The position numbers and the translations under genes were made by a program. Shown one piece after another: positions 17,462 through 31,085 of a stretch of 64,000 nucleotides of DNA. Numbering within the stretch: position 1 is the stretch's first letter; every line of letters starts with the position of its first letter. The notes beneath the pieces were generated by a model that saw nothing but the letters and a program-made list of their open reading frames with translations, ran no database searches and was not told the DNA's origin. The stretch spans positions 252,001 to 316,000 of the forward strand of contig JAQFVV010006637.1 in assembly GCA_028023455.1 (NCBI GenBank). The letters run 5' to 3'. Origin of the DNA: Epiperipatus broadwayi. Taxonomy: Eukaryota; Onychophora; Udeonychophora; Euonychophora; Peripatidae.

Positions 17462-17462
<1 letters not shown>

Positions 17463-17510
<48 letters not shown>
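17463..17510. repeat. (TAA)n tract
   Basis: Short TAA repeat between copies E7 and E8; the tail of E8. Confidence 0.95.
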
Positions 17511-19030
<1,520 letters not shown>

Positions 19031-19837
19031 TCCTAACATCATATGTATTCAGTGTTAAATTGATAAGCAAAATTAACATTGGCACTCAGAATGGTTACAA
19101 AAATAAAAATGTGCAATACAAAAAATATCGATAAAGTAAGTTATATTTTATCATCAAACAGAAAACTCACAATATTTTACTAAAACCTGAAGTGTCTAAG
19201 AAATTTCTTATAAGATTTTAAGACTTCATATATGAGTGAAATAATTGTAGCAAAAATTTTAGATGTGAAAAATATATTAATGCAGTAAAACAATTATCAT
19301 TATCATCATCATCATCTATATGGTGTGAATATTGGTCACAATACAAATTTTTCCAACACAAAATAGTATATATATAACATTTCCAGAGACAATTTAAAAG
19401 ACTATTAAGAGGATAGACTGCTAAATAAAGTGGGTAAAATAGTACAGTTTGCATCCATTTAGAAAACATTATAAAGCACATCATCAAAACAAAAACCATC
19501 AAATTAACTATTCGTCAATAACTCTTCTTTTAATCAAGTCTCTAAACACTCTATTGGATAAAATAATAAATAAATGTATCAATTAAGTTATATTCTATTT
19601 TACTGCGAACATCTCTTAAGGTAGACGCTGGTTACTCATACTATTCACACAATGGTAGATAAAACCCATTAAAAATTCAGTGTTATAATACTATTAATAA
19701 GTAAGCACACACACAAACAAACCCGATGTTGTTCATAAATATGTAATACACCCACACACATATATGTTAAACAAATTTCTAGATTAATTAATACATAAAG
19801 AACTAAGTGGGAAGTTATTATAAAATAATTACGAAAA
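19031..19837. other. No gene recognised
   Basis: AT-rich sequence with scattered short open frames of no recognisable family. Confidence 0.5.
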
Positions 19838-20090
19838 TATGTCCAGCAATTATGTTGTTAGATAGTATCAATCAATATTGACACCCCCCGTGCTCCATCG
19901 CTCCAATAGCTCATTAATAACTATTTGTCTGAATTTACATAGAGAAAAAAGCAACCCTTTTTTTATATTTCTAAGTAAACTCAAACAAATAGCTATTGTT
20001 GATTATTAGATTGAGTGATTCTGTTTGGGATGTCAATTTTTAATTGGTGGTTACTTAGCAACATCATTGCTGAAGATATTTCTTGAGCCC
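19838..20090. repeat. Degenerate foldback element
   Basis: Two arms of about 115 bp are inverted copies. Examples are ATTGACACCCC (19877) against GGGATGTCAAT (20027), and the AATAGCTCATTAATAACTATT region against the AATAGCTATTGTTGATTATT region. The centre is near 19955. Mismatches indicate age. It is an MITE-like or foldback repeat of unknown superfamily. Confidence 0.6.
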
Positions 20091-21304
20091 CACAATTTAT
20101 TTCTTTACACACACATGAATATATACATAGAAAAAATGAGAGGAAATTTAAAAAAATAGAATTATCGTGCTAATACTATTAATGTGTCCATTTTTAAATC
20201 AGTTGTGAAGTTTCACAGAAAAAAAGAAAAAGTTATATTAAGAGTCAATTTGTTCTCCAGACAAAAAACAAAATTGCTTGACAGAATTAATCTATTGATA
20301 AGATTGGATACACAGAAGCAATTTGAAGAGGCAAGAATTTAGCATCTCTGATATTAATAATACAGCTAATTTTTAAATTTTAGAAATAGGAGAATGAAGA
20401 TTGCTTGTTATTTTGGAAGCTATATAAATTAAGGTTGAACCAGGCCGAGTAAGTGAAGAAAAAATATTAGGTCTCAGTGAACACATCAGTCTTATTACTG
20501 TTGAGAAATGTTGTGATAAAAGAATTGGTTTGAGAATGCAGTGATAGAATATATGATCATATCTTACTATGTTTTACTTTTAATATGTCATCACTTAACA
20601 ATAGTGTAATGAAAAAGATCTTTCTAATAGTTTCTCATATATTCTTATTTTCTATAAAAATTGAGTAAATTTTGATTTCTTTATTATTAAATTATGCAAT
20701 CAATGCATTAATTCCACATTTGCAGCTCTGCATTAAATATGAGCATTGATGTTATGTCAACTCTACTGAACTATAATTTAAGATGACTAATCTACTAATT
20801 AGCCAACTATTAAAATATTAACATGAGAGAGAGGCACATAGAATTCTGATTTAAGAAGCCAATGTCTCTTAAGGGTTGTGTTAAACATTATCATGATTAA
20901 AACACTTTGTTAAGGACAAACTATATATAAATATTAATATATTTAATAGACTAAATTTGCTATATAGGCAAAAGTTTGATGAAACTACATCTATAATGGT
21001 ATGATAAGTTATTTAACTTTAATGGTATGTAATCCAAATTTGAAGCATGACATATTCTAGTATAATCATGATGAAGAAACTGAAAAAGAGTCAAGATATT
21101 TATTTTCAAGAGTAAAATCTGATGGTGAATGTTAATGGGAATAAAAGTATAAATTATGAGAGAGTACAACAGGAATAAATTAGTGATTGTCAAGTTTTGG
21201 ACATAATGTTTCTGGGTATTTCTTTTGAGTGCATAATGTGTAAGCCACATGGTTTTTGTGTATGAATAATTACAGATGTATTATAAGACTGAAAGTATGA
21301 TATA
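20091..21304. other. No gene recognised
   Basis: AT-rich sequence without coding similarity that I can see; short frames on the minus strand near 21000 look random. Confidence 0.5.
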
Positions 21305-21387
21305 TATATATATAATTCCATGAACCAATACAATAATTAATACATTAAACAAATTTTTTTAAAAAAATATCAACTATAATTTAAATA

Positions 21388-21427
21388 GAAGTACTTTCAA
21401 CAATCTAAGTTGTCGTTATCAACTATA
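21388..21427 (-). ncRNA. Hammerhead-like motif in left Penelope-like arm
   Basis: On the minus strand the order is TTGATAA, C, stem GACAA, loop CTTAGA, stem TTGTT, GAAA, GTAC, TT. The layout equals a hammerhead core (CUGANGA, stem II, GAAA, short stem III), except that the first base is T instead of C. The stem II bases differ from the right-arm copy but still pair. Confidence 0.4.
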
Positions 21428-21718
21428 TTCAAATTCTATTACAAAAATCGTTATAAATTTATACAAATACAATTACGTCATAAATTAATTTTCCCACAAT
21501 TCATTAATTTTTATATTAACAGCTTGTCTATTTATTAAATGCTGATTTTCATATTTTGTTAACATAGCTTCCTTCATTATATGTTTATTATTATTTCTTT
21601 CAATACATATAATCTTAATTTTATTAAATAAAAATTAATAAATTGCGGGAAAATTGATTTATGACGTAATTGTTTTTGTATACCTTTATAACGGTTTTTT
21701 GTAAAAGAATTTGAATAT

Positions 21719-21755
21719 AGTTGATAACAACTACTTAGATAGTTGAAAGTACTAT
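21719..21755 (+). ncRNA. Hammerhead-like motif in right Penelope-like arm
   Basis: On the plus strand the order is TTGATAA, C, stem AACTA, loop CTTAGA, stem TAGTT, GAAA, GTAC, TA. Compared with the left arm, one stem II pair has changed from A-T to T-A, which preserves pairing. The C-to-T change at the first core base makes activity doubtful. Confidence 0.4.
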
Positions 21756-21889
21756 TAAATTATTGTAGATATTTATTTTTAAAATATTCTTTACTGTATT
21801 AATTACTGTATTGGTTCATGGAATTATATATATTTTCATTATAATTAGAATACAGATATTGATTTATAAGTTATATATATATATATGAA

Positions 21890-21985
21890 GATTTTCATGG
21901 GTTGCATATATAAAAGGCATATTTTGCAGGTTCATTTTTAACATGGATGAACCCGCAAAACATGTTTATATATATATACTGTACT
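21890..21985. repeat. Short imperfect hairpin
   Basis: ATTTTGCAGGTTCAT (21921) pairs with ATGAACCCGCAAAACAT (21947), with AT-rich flanks that extend the pairing. It is a small foldback repeat. Confidence 0.5.
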
Positions 21986-24900
21986 GTATAAGTAACTGCT
22001 TGAGATTGATTGTATACTTATGAGACATGAATAGGTGTAGAGGTGAAAAGTATGGGCAGGTTTTAAAAAAGGTATAGCATTTCTTCTGGATAATTATTGC
22101 ACAAAACACATAAAGGTTAAAGATTTAGCTTGAATCAATCACTAAAAAACATTCTGGTTGGAAATATATTCTGCAGAAATTTAATTTTTTTTAACCATGA
22201 TGGATGAACACAAAAGCTCTAAAACCTGATTAGAGTCTTAGTAACTGTCAGGGTTATCCATAGAGGATAATTCAACTTATTTAAATCTTTAAATGATATG
22301 CCAATGAGAGATTTGATATTGTACTGGACTAATAGATCAGCATAAAACTCAATAGCATGATCTGGGAAAAAGTATTTGACATATGAAATTGAAGCAAGCA
22401 ATGATATTGGAACAGGGATGGCACAAAATATTGGATTGATAAGGGTTACAATATATGTACATTTTGGTTCCTGATATAAAATTCAAATGATTTGGAACAT
22501 ATCTGCAGTGTTATATATATATATATATATTGTGCCCTTATCTATAGGTCATAATAAGGTAGAATGGTCAGTTACTAAAAAATTTTAAATTTTAAAATAC
22601 GTTTATGTAATATATTGATAATTGTATGATCGATTAGATTTTATAGTACAATTTAAGGCTGAAAATACCTGGTATATAAAACTGTAATGGATTATTTTAA
22701 AAGAAAACTGTTAAATAAAGCTTAATTATATCCTTGCTTATGGTTGTAAAAGCTGGCCATATAAAATAATACAGCTATAAATAGTTAAAAGTATATTAAA
22801 CAATTCAATTGTAATGTTTTAAAACTAATAAATTAAATAAACGCTATATGTAATATTATAATTATAATTAATATTCAAATTTAATCTAATGTATTTTAAA
22901 ATAAACTTTAGGATGGTGAGAATTATATTTGGTTCTACATTTTTAAATTATTTTCCAAATTTTTATAAAATATATCAGTTTTGGTAATTTAGACCGAGAC
23001 GTAAATTAAAAAATCATCTGATAAAGTTAGTAATCATGTGACTGTATATTATATACCTTCACACACACGCTTGTTAGAATATAATAATAAAGTTTGTGAA
23101 TTATAAAACTAAATATAATTGCTATCTATCGTTAAAGTAAAAGTTGAAATATTAAATGATATTTTAATAATTGTTTTAAAATTTAAATGATTTTGATAAA
23201 ACTATAATTGAGTTTAAAAATACTATTCTAAGTAATATTTTAAATCATTACGTCATAAATTCTTTATTTTAAAAAAGTCTAGTCTGTTATAAAACTAAAA
23301 AAGTGTAAATTTGTTCGTGCTAAAAAGTAATTAACCAATCAACGGAGGTATTTTAGCAGACGAAATATAAGAATTAGACGGAGCGGTAGAAAGTAATGTG
23401 TAAGTGAAGGAGGGAGTGACATATTTTTTAGCTGTATAATATCGTAAGCTAGAAAAGTGATATAATTTTAAAATTTTGTATTTATTTTAAAAGTTTTTTT
23501 TTTAAAATATAGTATTTTGAACTGCCTTTAAATAAAGGGCTAATTTTAAAAGTTTTCTTACCAGGATATTTTATTCAAGTTTAGCCAAAACCTTACAGTA
23601 AAAATGGAAGTACTACAGAAAACAGTATATAGAAGTTATGAGAAAGTAAAAATATTTGTAAAATGCCTTGATACAGCTTTATTTATGCTCAACCAGAAAC
23701 TTATTATTATAACTCAGAGGAATATAATTTGGACGCTATACGGAAAACTTAAAAGAGAAGTTACTTGCCGTCAGAAAAATTTATGACGCACAAATTTATA
23801 AGGCTACTCTGAAGTTTTTTTATTCTTCTCTATGGAAAAATTAAGATGCGTATATCATAAAGAAAAAATTATGTAAAAGTTATAATGAAGAAAGAATGTT
23901 TATCTTTTAAAGGAAACATTACAAAGTATATAGTACCAGAACTTTAAAAGAAAGGAAAAATTACCGAATAATGATATGAAAGAGTCATTATTTTTTTTAA
24001 AAAGGAAAAGAAAAAACTTTATCTAAGAAGAATTAAAATATTATAAAGTGTTCATTATAAAAGCGCTTAATAAAGATAGAGATTAGGAAAATGGAAATTT
24101 AAATTACTTAATGAAAATGGATCCATGGAGACAGAAAAATTTACTGAATATTTAAATCAAAGTACCTAGAAGATGCATCATAAAAGTTGCGCGGGAAAAT
24201 ATTAGCAGAAAATATTAGAAGAGAATATGTAGACGTTTTCTTTACGGGATTAATTGATATCATAATTAATAATTGTATTAAATATTATAAAAAACCAAGG
24301 ATTGTCATCTATGAATATTTATTAAACAGAGCAATAATTGTTTTGCCTTAAAATTGAACAAGCAGGGAGAAGAACATTAAGTGACTGAAGAAGAAATAAT
24401 AAACATTTTTTTTTAGCTTTAGTATGAACGGTTTTCAAGGAAATTTGATGAAGAAGTACAGTAAATATAGTTTGGAATATTTTTTACTAATTTATTTTAA
24501 AATATAAAATGTTATGTGAGATTAGGGAAAACATAAAACATAAATTTAGTAATATTAAAATTTAAATATAATAGCTTGATAAAATTATAGAAATAGTGTT
24601 TAAAATAAAGTATATGGATGTGAATCTTATATCTACAAGGATCAAAGGGATGGTGAAGCCTACGGAACGCGATCGAGGAGATAAAGGTCGTTTGGTAATT
24701 TTTTTTAATGGCTATTTATAATGCATAATGTATTTTTTTTTTTTAGATCATCTATTGACCTAAGAATAAAGTGCGAAAGTTTAAATTATATGTACACATT
24801 TTATACAACATTTTTAACATATAATGAGATAGGAGTAATTCGGAATATGCATGCAATAATTTATTTAAAGTATATTAATAATATAATTTAACAGAACAAT

Positions 24901-27900
24901 TGTGTGATTCTTTTGAACTTTCATATGGTAAAGTATTCAGATATTTAATAGTTTGTATGATTAAATATACGGAGGAAAGTAGTAAGCAAGCTGTCTTATA
25001 GAACAGTTGAATAGTTTTAAAATAAATGAATTTTATTATTGTTAGTAATGCAGATAAGTATTTGTCGATGTACAGTATAGAAAAAAATCTTGAGGAATAA
25101 GATCAGATAGTGACCTGGAAGTACTAGTGGAGAGGAAACCAAGATGATGTTTTTTTTTAAGAAATAGGAAAAATAAAGGATTTGGATCATATTTAGTTTT
25201 GTGTGATTTCAGTATAGTTAACTAGGCCCTATAACTGAACACATATAGTTTGGACAGTGTTTTTTTGCATATCTTTAAACTTTTGATGTTAGAATAAAGC
25301 TGAAAAAATAGCTTTAGCATCGCTCCTATAATAGAGGTTGGTAGACAGGTAAAGGTCACTTCTCTATAGTGTCTTTTAATTCACTGTGCCATGATTGTCA
25401 AGGTATATGACGAGTAATATTCTAGTTGTATTTTGATCCTATGCATCTATCTTCGCTATCCTTATTTCGTGAATCTGCATCGATCAGAAAGATATTTTCA
25501 AAGAAATAATGAATAAAATAGAACTGAAGATATGTTATCGTTTATGTAAGAATAGTTTATTTGCTTGAATGTATAGAATTGTGTAACTTTGAAATTGAAA
25601 GTCCAAAATATCATAAAGAGAGAAAGATTGTAAAATTAATTCGGAAATGAATATAAGATTTTTGAAAGAGAAATCTAAACAAAGTTGTTTTTTAAAAAGT
25701 GATAATAAAATTTGAATGTTTTAAATAATATTTAGAAAATAAGTATTGCATATTTATTAAGAAAATAGTTCAATAATGTATAATAAACATATACTTGTGC
25801 ATGGTATATTAATAGTTATATAATAATATCATTCAAAGTAAGGCTTGAATGATGATATTAGGATTAATAAACATCGGATAATGAATAATAAAAACCTAAT
25901 ACCGAATGTAGAATAGTGATTTGACTTTGTAAGATTCCATACAACCAATATGAAACTAAATTTTATTATTTTGTAGAATTTTATTACGAATGTAAATTTT
26001 GTAAAAAGTGTAATTTTAATAATATTAGGGATGCAAAGTGTTTGTGATAATCATATAAGAAATGCATTTTGTAATAAGCTAACCATAATAATAAATCAAG
26101 TAATAATACTGTATTTTCTTAAGTGTTAAAAAAATAAGATTTAACTAGGAAAAGTAAATAATATTTTGAATTCATTTTATAAATTAATAAACTAAGTTGA
26201 GATATGAAAGTAAGGGATATCCAATGTATATAGTGTAAAAATATTGTTAATTTATTTATGTTGTTAATAAACTTTGTTTTAAATTTGTTTTAAAGTTTTG
26301 TGTTCGAGTTGTTATTTCTCCACATGGATGCATGAAATCACGATACATTTATAATTGAAACAGACATATAAATTTTGTACAAAAGGTAAACATAAAAGTG
26401 TTATAAAAATTTTGAGAATTTATTGGTATGTTAAAATTAAAATAAAAATAATTTTATATTATTTATTGGTCATAAGTCGGTTGCCACAATATTACATTAA
26501 ATTATATGCTAATGTTGCCACACGTATTCTGTTGTCAGATTATTAAAATACTACCACGTACGTATTTATTTATTTCATTTTAGGAAGAAATAAGATTATA
26601 TTATATTTATTATTGTTATTATTATTTTATTATTGTTAGTTGCTGTGTAGTAGATTATGACATAAAATTCCCTTTTCATATTTTACTACCGTAATTTTAA
26701 ATCAGTTAGAATACAATTTATGAACCTGAGATTTTATTTTATTTTGCTTCATTTTATTTAATTAAGCTAGATTCTTGTTATAAAGAAGATTAAGATATGA
26801 TTATTATTTTAATCGTAGTGAATAGAGCTTAGAAAGTCGTAAGAATACTATGAGTTAGTTATTTGGTATAGTAAAAAAGGGGAATAGTGTTCTTATGCCA
26901 TTGAGGTAGTATCGTGTGGATAATGGCTCAATGTAGTCTATCTCGTTCCCGGTATTGTCACTCCATGTCTCATGAAAATAGTAAATATTTGTTAATTCAT
27001 TTTAAAATTGAACCGTATTTGTATTTTAAAATTAGAGCTAGTAATCATTTTAATTAATGCTGAATATTTCATTTATTTATTTGTTAACTGAGCTAGAACC
27101 CGTAATATTCGTAATAAATAGTATATTTTGGGGTGAGGATGCTCGGGGGGAGGTTAGAATATATATATATGCAATAATAAATGTATAATGTAGAATAAAA
27201 ATAATAACTTTGTACAATAATTAAGGTATAATGATTGTGTGAAATAATATAATGATTATATAAATAACTCTTTCAATAAATGAATAGCAATGTAACTATC
27301 AATGTATAGCAATGTTGTTAGGACATAGAGTTGCATAACTGACCTTATAAGATCAGAGAACTGTAAAAATGCCATACATGGTAAGGTATGTAAATAAATA
27401 CCATATATATGTAAAAAAAAACCCGCCATATTTGGTAAAGTTTGCAAAGACTCCAGAAATGTTGAGGGTTATATAAACCCCCAGAATCTGGGATATATGT
27501 TCTAGTATTAATGCAAGTCAGAGACCCCTCCCTTTGTAAGTCCAAAAGCAGGACTAGGGTTTATTATGTGCAGATTGCCATGACCTTTTATTATTTTAAT
27601 ACACCTTAAATAGACTATATACATTCGTAAATATGCTCGTACATTATTTAAATTTAAACTATTAGTTTACCATCTCAATTCTGCCTTTGTCAATTATTTA
27701 CTTGCTGCTCACAGGATACAGCAATATCAAATTGAGCTCTGCTTTGCATATGGAAAACTAATGAATAGAAATATACAGAAGAGCCCCCAGATGTATTTTT
27801 ATTACAGGCAGAAGTTTATAATAGGTCTTGTTAAAAAGCGGCATCCCAGAATTCCATTCAGACTAATATTCACTATATGAACGTTCACAATGGGATACAG

Positions 27901-28370
27901 CATTTTTGGGCAAAATTGTATTCATTTTTATAGTGAATATGTCTATAATGAGTCTGTTTAAATGACGAATTCATTGCATTTTAGACTTATAAAAAAGAAT
28001 TTGACTATATAAGCATTTATATACACTTTGATTTTCCTCTGATTTTAAGTCTGACTGTCTGGATTAAATGTTGTACTAATTTTTACCCACTTCTCAATTT
28101 ATAATCTATTTTAAAATTTTCACATGTATATATGCCATGACATTACATTTTTTTAAAGAAGTTACAAACAATTTGGGCAGAAAGTTAGGAAAAAAATTAA
28201 AATATTAATTTTATATGTAACACTGATGTTAGTGTTGTTTACTGGCATTCTTTTTAATATAAAACGGAATGATTTATTAAAACCGATTGATTTTGATAAT
28301 TCAGTATTACATATTTAAAATTAAAAAGTAAAAAATGAAAAATATTAAGAAATACTTTATATATATATAT
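21986..28370. other. Long stretch without a recognised gene
   Basis: AT-rich. At 23604-24470 there are several broken open frames rich in Lys and Glu (for example LKEKLLAVRKIYDAQIYK near 23740). They may be a decayed mobile-element or gene relic, but no family could be named. Two imperfect ~60-bp repeats lie at 27360-27460 (motif GCCATACATGGTAA and GCCATATTTGGTAA). (AT)n tracts lie near 22512 and 27165. Confidence 0.4.
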
Positions 28371-28375
28371 GGCAA

Positions 28376-28447
28376 AGCGTTGACCGGGAGGCGAACCCGG
28401 GCCGGCTGCTTGGAAGGCAGCTATGCTAACCGCTAGGCCACCAACGC
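28376..28447 (-). tRNA. tRNA-Gly (anticodon TCC)
   Basis: The minus strand folds into a full cloverleaf of 72 bases. The acceptor is GCGTTGG against TCAACGC (one G-U), with discriminator T. The D-arm holds A and B box-like TGGCCTAGCGG. The anticodon stem is GCTGC/GCAGC with loop CTTCCAA, so the anticodon is TCC. The T-arm is CCGGG/CCCGG with TTCGCCT. No CCA is encoded, as expected in animals. A second, damaged copy lies at 49984-50050, so it could also belong to a tRNA-derived repeat family, but this copy looks functional. Confidence 0.85.
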
Positions 28448-29984
28448 TTGACTTTTATATACATAAATACACTAAAAAGCAAGAAAAAAATTCTTCAGCT
28501 TTACAAATAAAAAGTGGTGTGCTGATGTTTAAAAATATTCATAGTCCTACATTTTATTAATTTTATGGACTTCTTATGAAGCAAGAATTATAAAAGAACA
28601 TTCTTTACTTAATATTCTTCATTGTTTTGCTACTATGTATATACAAAATATATTTTTAATTTCTATATATCTATTCATGGAGCAATTAAATCTGAGAATG
28701 CTACTATGTTATATACAAATCAGATTCCTAAGAAACTTGTAACAAATATCGACTTCCTTGTATCATTAACAAACTATTCAAAAGATACATTAATAATTTG
28801 TTTTTATCTGTAAAAAAAAAAAAAAGGCATTTATTTAAGAAAATGAGTCTTACTTGCAAGTTTATTTAAATAGTTTAAAATGTGACTTCTAAATCATTGT
28901 TGTTTATTTATGAGTTTGATAAAATCGTTAGAATTTAATTTCTATTTAGGTTAAGTATAACTAAGACTATTTGTAAACATGAACGCCCCCATGCTTTTAT
29001 TTGTGAAAGTTAAAGAAACTTTACTTTTTAATGCTTATCTGCGAATAAAAACTTTTTTTTTTTAATTATATTATTACATAGGCCTAGAATATTGTTAATG
29101 TCTAAAAATATTTATGAAACTGCGAAGACAGTAACTAGCTATACTACATGATAATAGTAAATGTAAAATGAATAACAAAGATGTTATCTGTACAATACAT
29201 TTCATTGGGGTTTTACAAAAAATGTTTTTTTAATGTGAAACAAAGATAATAAAAATAAATAAACTTGTAAATAAAAGTTGAAATTTGCTGATGAAATAAT
29301 TGTTTGCTTAGGCAACATTTTAAAAATGCAAGAACGATTGCAGTGCTGTCATATGAAATATGCAATAAATATAATTGAAGTAAATACTATTGAAAAGACT
29401 AAAATAATTCCAAAATATAAAAGTGGGTATTAATGAATAGAAGATATGGCTGAAATTAATTATACAATTAAATTTGGAGGAAGTCTAAATGCTTCAAATA
29501 GAAATAAATGACTTAACATTAAAATAAAATATGGGATTAAGAAAGAAAGTTTGTAATACATATGTTCTGCAAGTGTTTACATATAGATTGAAGAACAAAG
29601 AAGAGATTATAATCATACAGAAAAATATGGACAAATACATATTTGTATTAAGAGAATAAATAGGTATCACAGAGATAAGTGAAATAAATTAAGAAGCTAA
29701 AATAAAATCTGGTCATGAGATCTAGAAGAGATAATAATAGGTAAAAAATATATTTTTAGTTTATGTCCCGTGAAATTTTAAAAAACTAAATAAAAAACAC
29801 ATATAAAATGAATAGATAAGTTGATACTTCTTTGGAATAATATAGAGCAAAAAGTCATAAAGAGCAACAAAATGCAAAAATATTCTGTAATGAGTCAATA
29901 AAGGGGTGTGTGTATATATATAGTAAAAAAAACTCAAGTCACATATCATGTGATTTAATTTATTAAGCTCGTACTACAATAGTA
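28448..29984. other. No gene recognised
   Basis: AT-rich intergenic or intronic sequence; short open frames only. Confidence 0.5.
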
Positions 29985-30182
29985 ATATAATAAGCATGTC
30001 AATAGCTCTAAACAAGCTTTTCCGATAAATGCTGGAAGAGAAAGCATTCAAAATCTTTATCTAGAATTATTCTTATCCCCAGACCGGTTTCAAACTTAAA
30101 CCGGTCTGAGGATAGGGATAATTCTAGATAAAGATTCTGGCATTTATTGGAAAAGCTTGTTTTAGAGCGATTGACATTTTAT
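29985..30182. repeat. Hairpin element 1 of the hammerhead-linked family
   Basis: Near-perfect palindrome. The arms carry CTAGAATTATTCTTATCCCC with AGACCGGTTTC, mirrored by AAACCGGTCTG with GATAATTCTAG. The outer arms contain AAACAAGCTTTTCC and ATAAATGC. GAAACCGGTCTGGGGATA is the 3' half of a hammerhead core (GAAA, short palindromic stem III, cleavage C, stem I). The 5' half is lost at the centre. Confidence 0.7.
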
Positions 30183-30189
30183 TATATAT

Positions 30190-30357
30190 ATATAATAAAA
30201 ACACAAAATTACTTCTCTATAAAACTGCTTTAATATTTCAACCAGCAGACTGGTTTTCATCAGAAAGCAAAATTTTGCTTTCTGATAAAACCCAGTCTGT
30301 TCGTTGCTGATTGAAATATTAAAGAGTTTTATAGAGAAGTAATTCTGTGTGTATATA
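30190..30357. repeat. Hairpin element 2
   Basis: Palindrome with arms AATTACTTCTCTATAAAACT and AGTTTTATAGAGAAGTAATT, and centre AAGCAAAATTTTGCTTT. It is flanked by TATATA repeats. The arms contain CTGATGAAAACCAGTCTG (minus strand), which resembles a hammerhead core with stem II deleted. Confidence 0.7.
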
Positions 30358-30824
30358 TATATATATATATAAACTTAGCATATCTCAATGTATATGTAAT
30401 TAATATAGTAAAACACTTTTGCCTTAGCTTATAAATCCAAAGGGTACTCTTACCAACGTTGATAGAAATTCACAATAAACTCAAACTATCAACCAAATAA
30501 AAACATGATATTAATAATTATTAAAGTAATAATCAATTATACAAGAAAAAAAAGAGAATATTTTTAACAACCTTATTTTAATATCATAGTCTTGATTTTT
30601 TGACAACACACTATTATTCATTCAAAGCCTGAGAGAAAACTTGTTTATAACACTAATGGTTTTACTTCGTTAATTAGTTTAATAATTATTAATGCCATGT
30701 TTTTATCTGGCTAATATATTTAATTCATTCCAAATTTTAATCACTAAAACATGTGACTATCACATGACTTTTGTTTATTTATTGCTGTTTCAGCAGCATG
30801 TTATTTTCTTTACTTATGTATGCT
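30358..30824. other. No gene recognised
   Basis: AT-rich sequence with no evident feature. Confidence 0.5.
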
Positions 30825-31085
30825 ACTTACTGCAAGATTTACTAACTAATAGATACTAGTTGATAGTACTTAATAAATAGCTATTTAATACTGTACCATC
30901 CAATATAGACTTGTTTCGAACTTATGGCTTTCATCAGTGAGATCCAAGGTTCAATGTTTCCTCATTGGTAAAAGTCATAAGCTTAAAACTAATTTGGAGA
31001 TATGAAATGAGACAGCACTGGGTAAAGATTTATTAAGTACTACCATCTGTTTATATTAGTTACTAAAGTTTCCAGTAGGTGGCAT
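30825..31085. repeat. Hairpin element 3 with hammerhead motif
   Basis: Diverged palindrome of about 105-bp arms around 30955: TAGTACTTAATAAATAG in the left arm against GATTTATTAAGTACTA in the right. It carries a full hammerhead core letter set on the minus strand (30908-30937) and a decayed one on the plus strand (CCTCATTGGTAAAAGTCATA, then AGCTTAAAACTAATTTGG). Confidence 0.65.
30900..30947 (-). ncRNA. Hammerhead ribozyme motif, stem I decayed
   Basis: On the minus strand: CTGATGA (30937-30931), stem II region AAGCCATAAGTTC, GAAA (30917-30914), two-base-pair stem III AC/GT with loop AA, and cleavage C at 30908. Stem I pairs only at its first base pair, so self-cleavage is unlikely now. Confidence 0.45.

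Larger units (their letters stand above)
13110..17462 (-). mobile_element. Near full-length non-LTR retrotransposon, second family (copy E7)
   Basis: Sense strand minus. ORF1 (17452-16031) and ORF2 (16024-13288) are followed by a 170-bp 3' UTR, TTCAA pentamers and a (TAA)n tail. Only 10 bp separate the ORF1 ATG from the upstream (TAA)n at 17463, so the copy is probably missing its 5' UTR or has a very short one. It differs from E1 by one PHD finger instead of two and a 6-base ORF1-ORF2 gap instead of 150 bp. Confidence 0.87.
21305..21832. mobile_element. Palindromic pair of Penelope-like element 3' ends
   Basis: Inverted arms of about 190 bp. AATTCCATGAACCAATACA (from 21315) is mirrored by GTATTGGTTCATGGAATT (to 21825). 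The centre reads, on the minus strand, KHIMKEAMLTKYENQHLINR, then QAVNIKINELWEN and a stop (about 21605-21490). This matches the C-terminal end of Penelope-like GIY-YIG endonucleases and the relic at 59370-59680. The right arm also carries the last codons (LRENstop) in plus orientation. Two element ends are thus joined head to head, flanked by TATATA. Confidence 0.65.

Noticed and set aside
23604-24470. Broken gene with Lys/Glu-rich frames
   Set aside because: Several short open pieces in changing frames and no motif of a known family. Composition alone could explain it.
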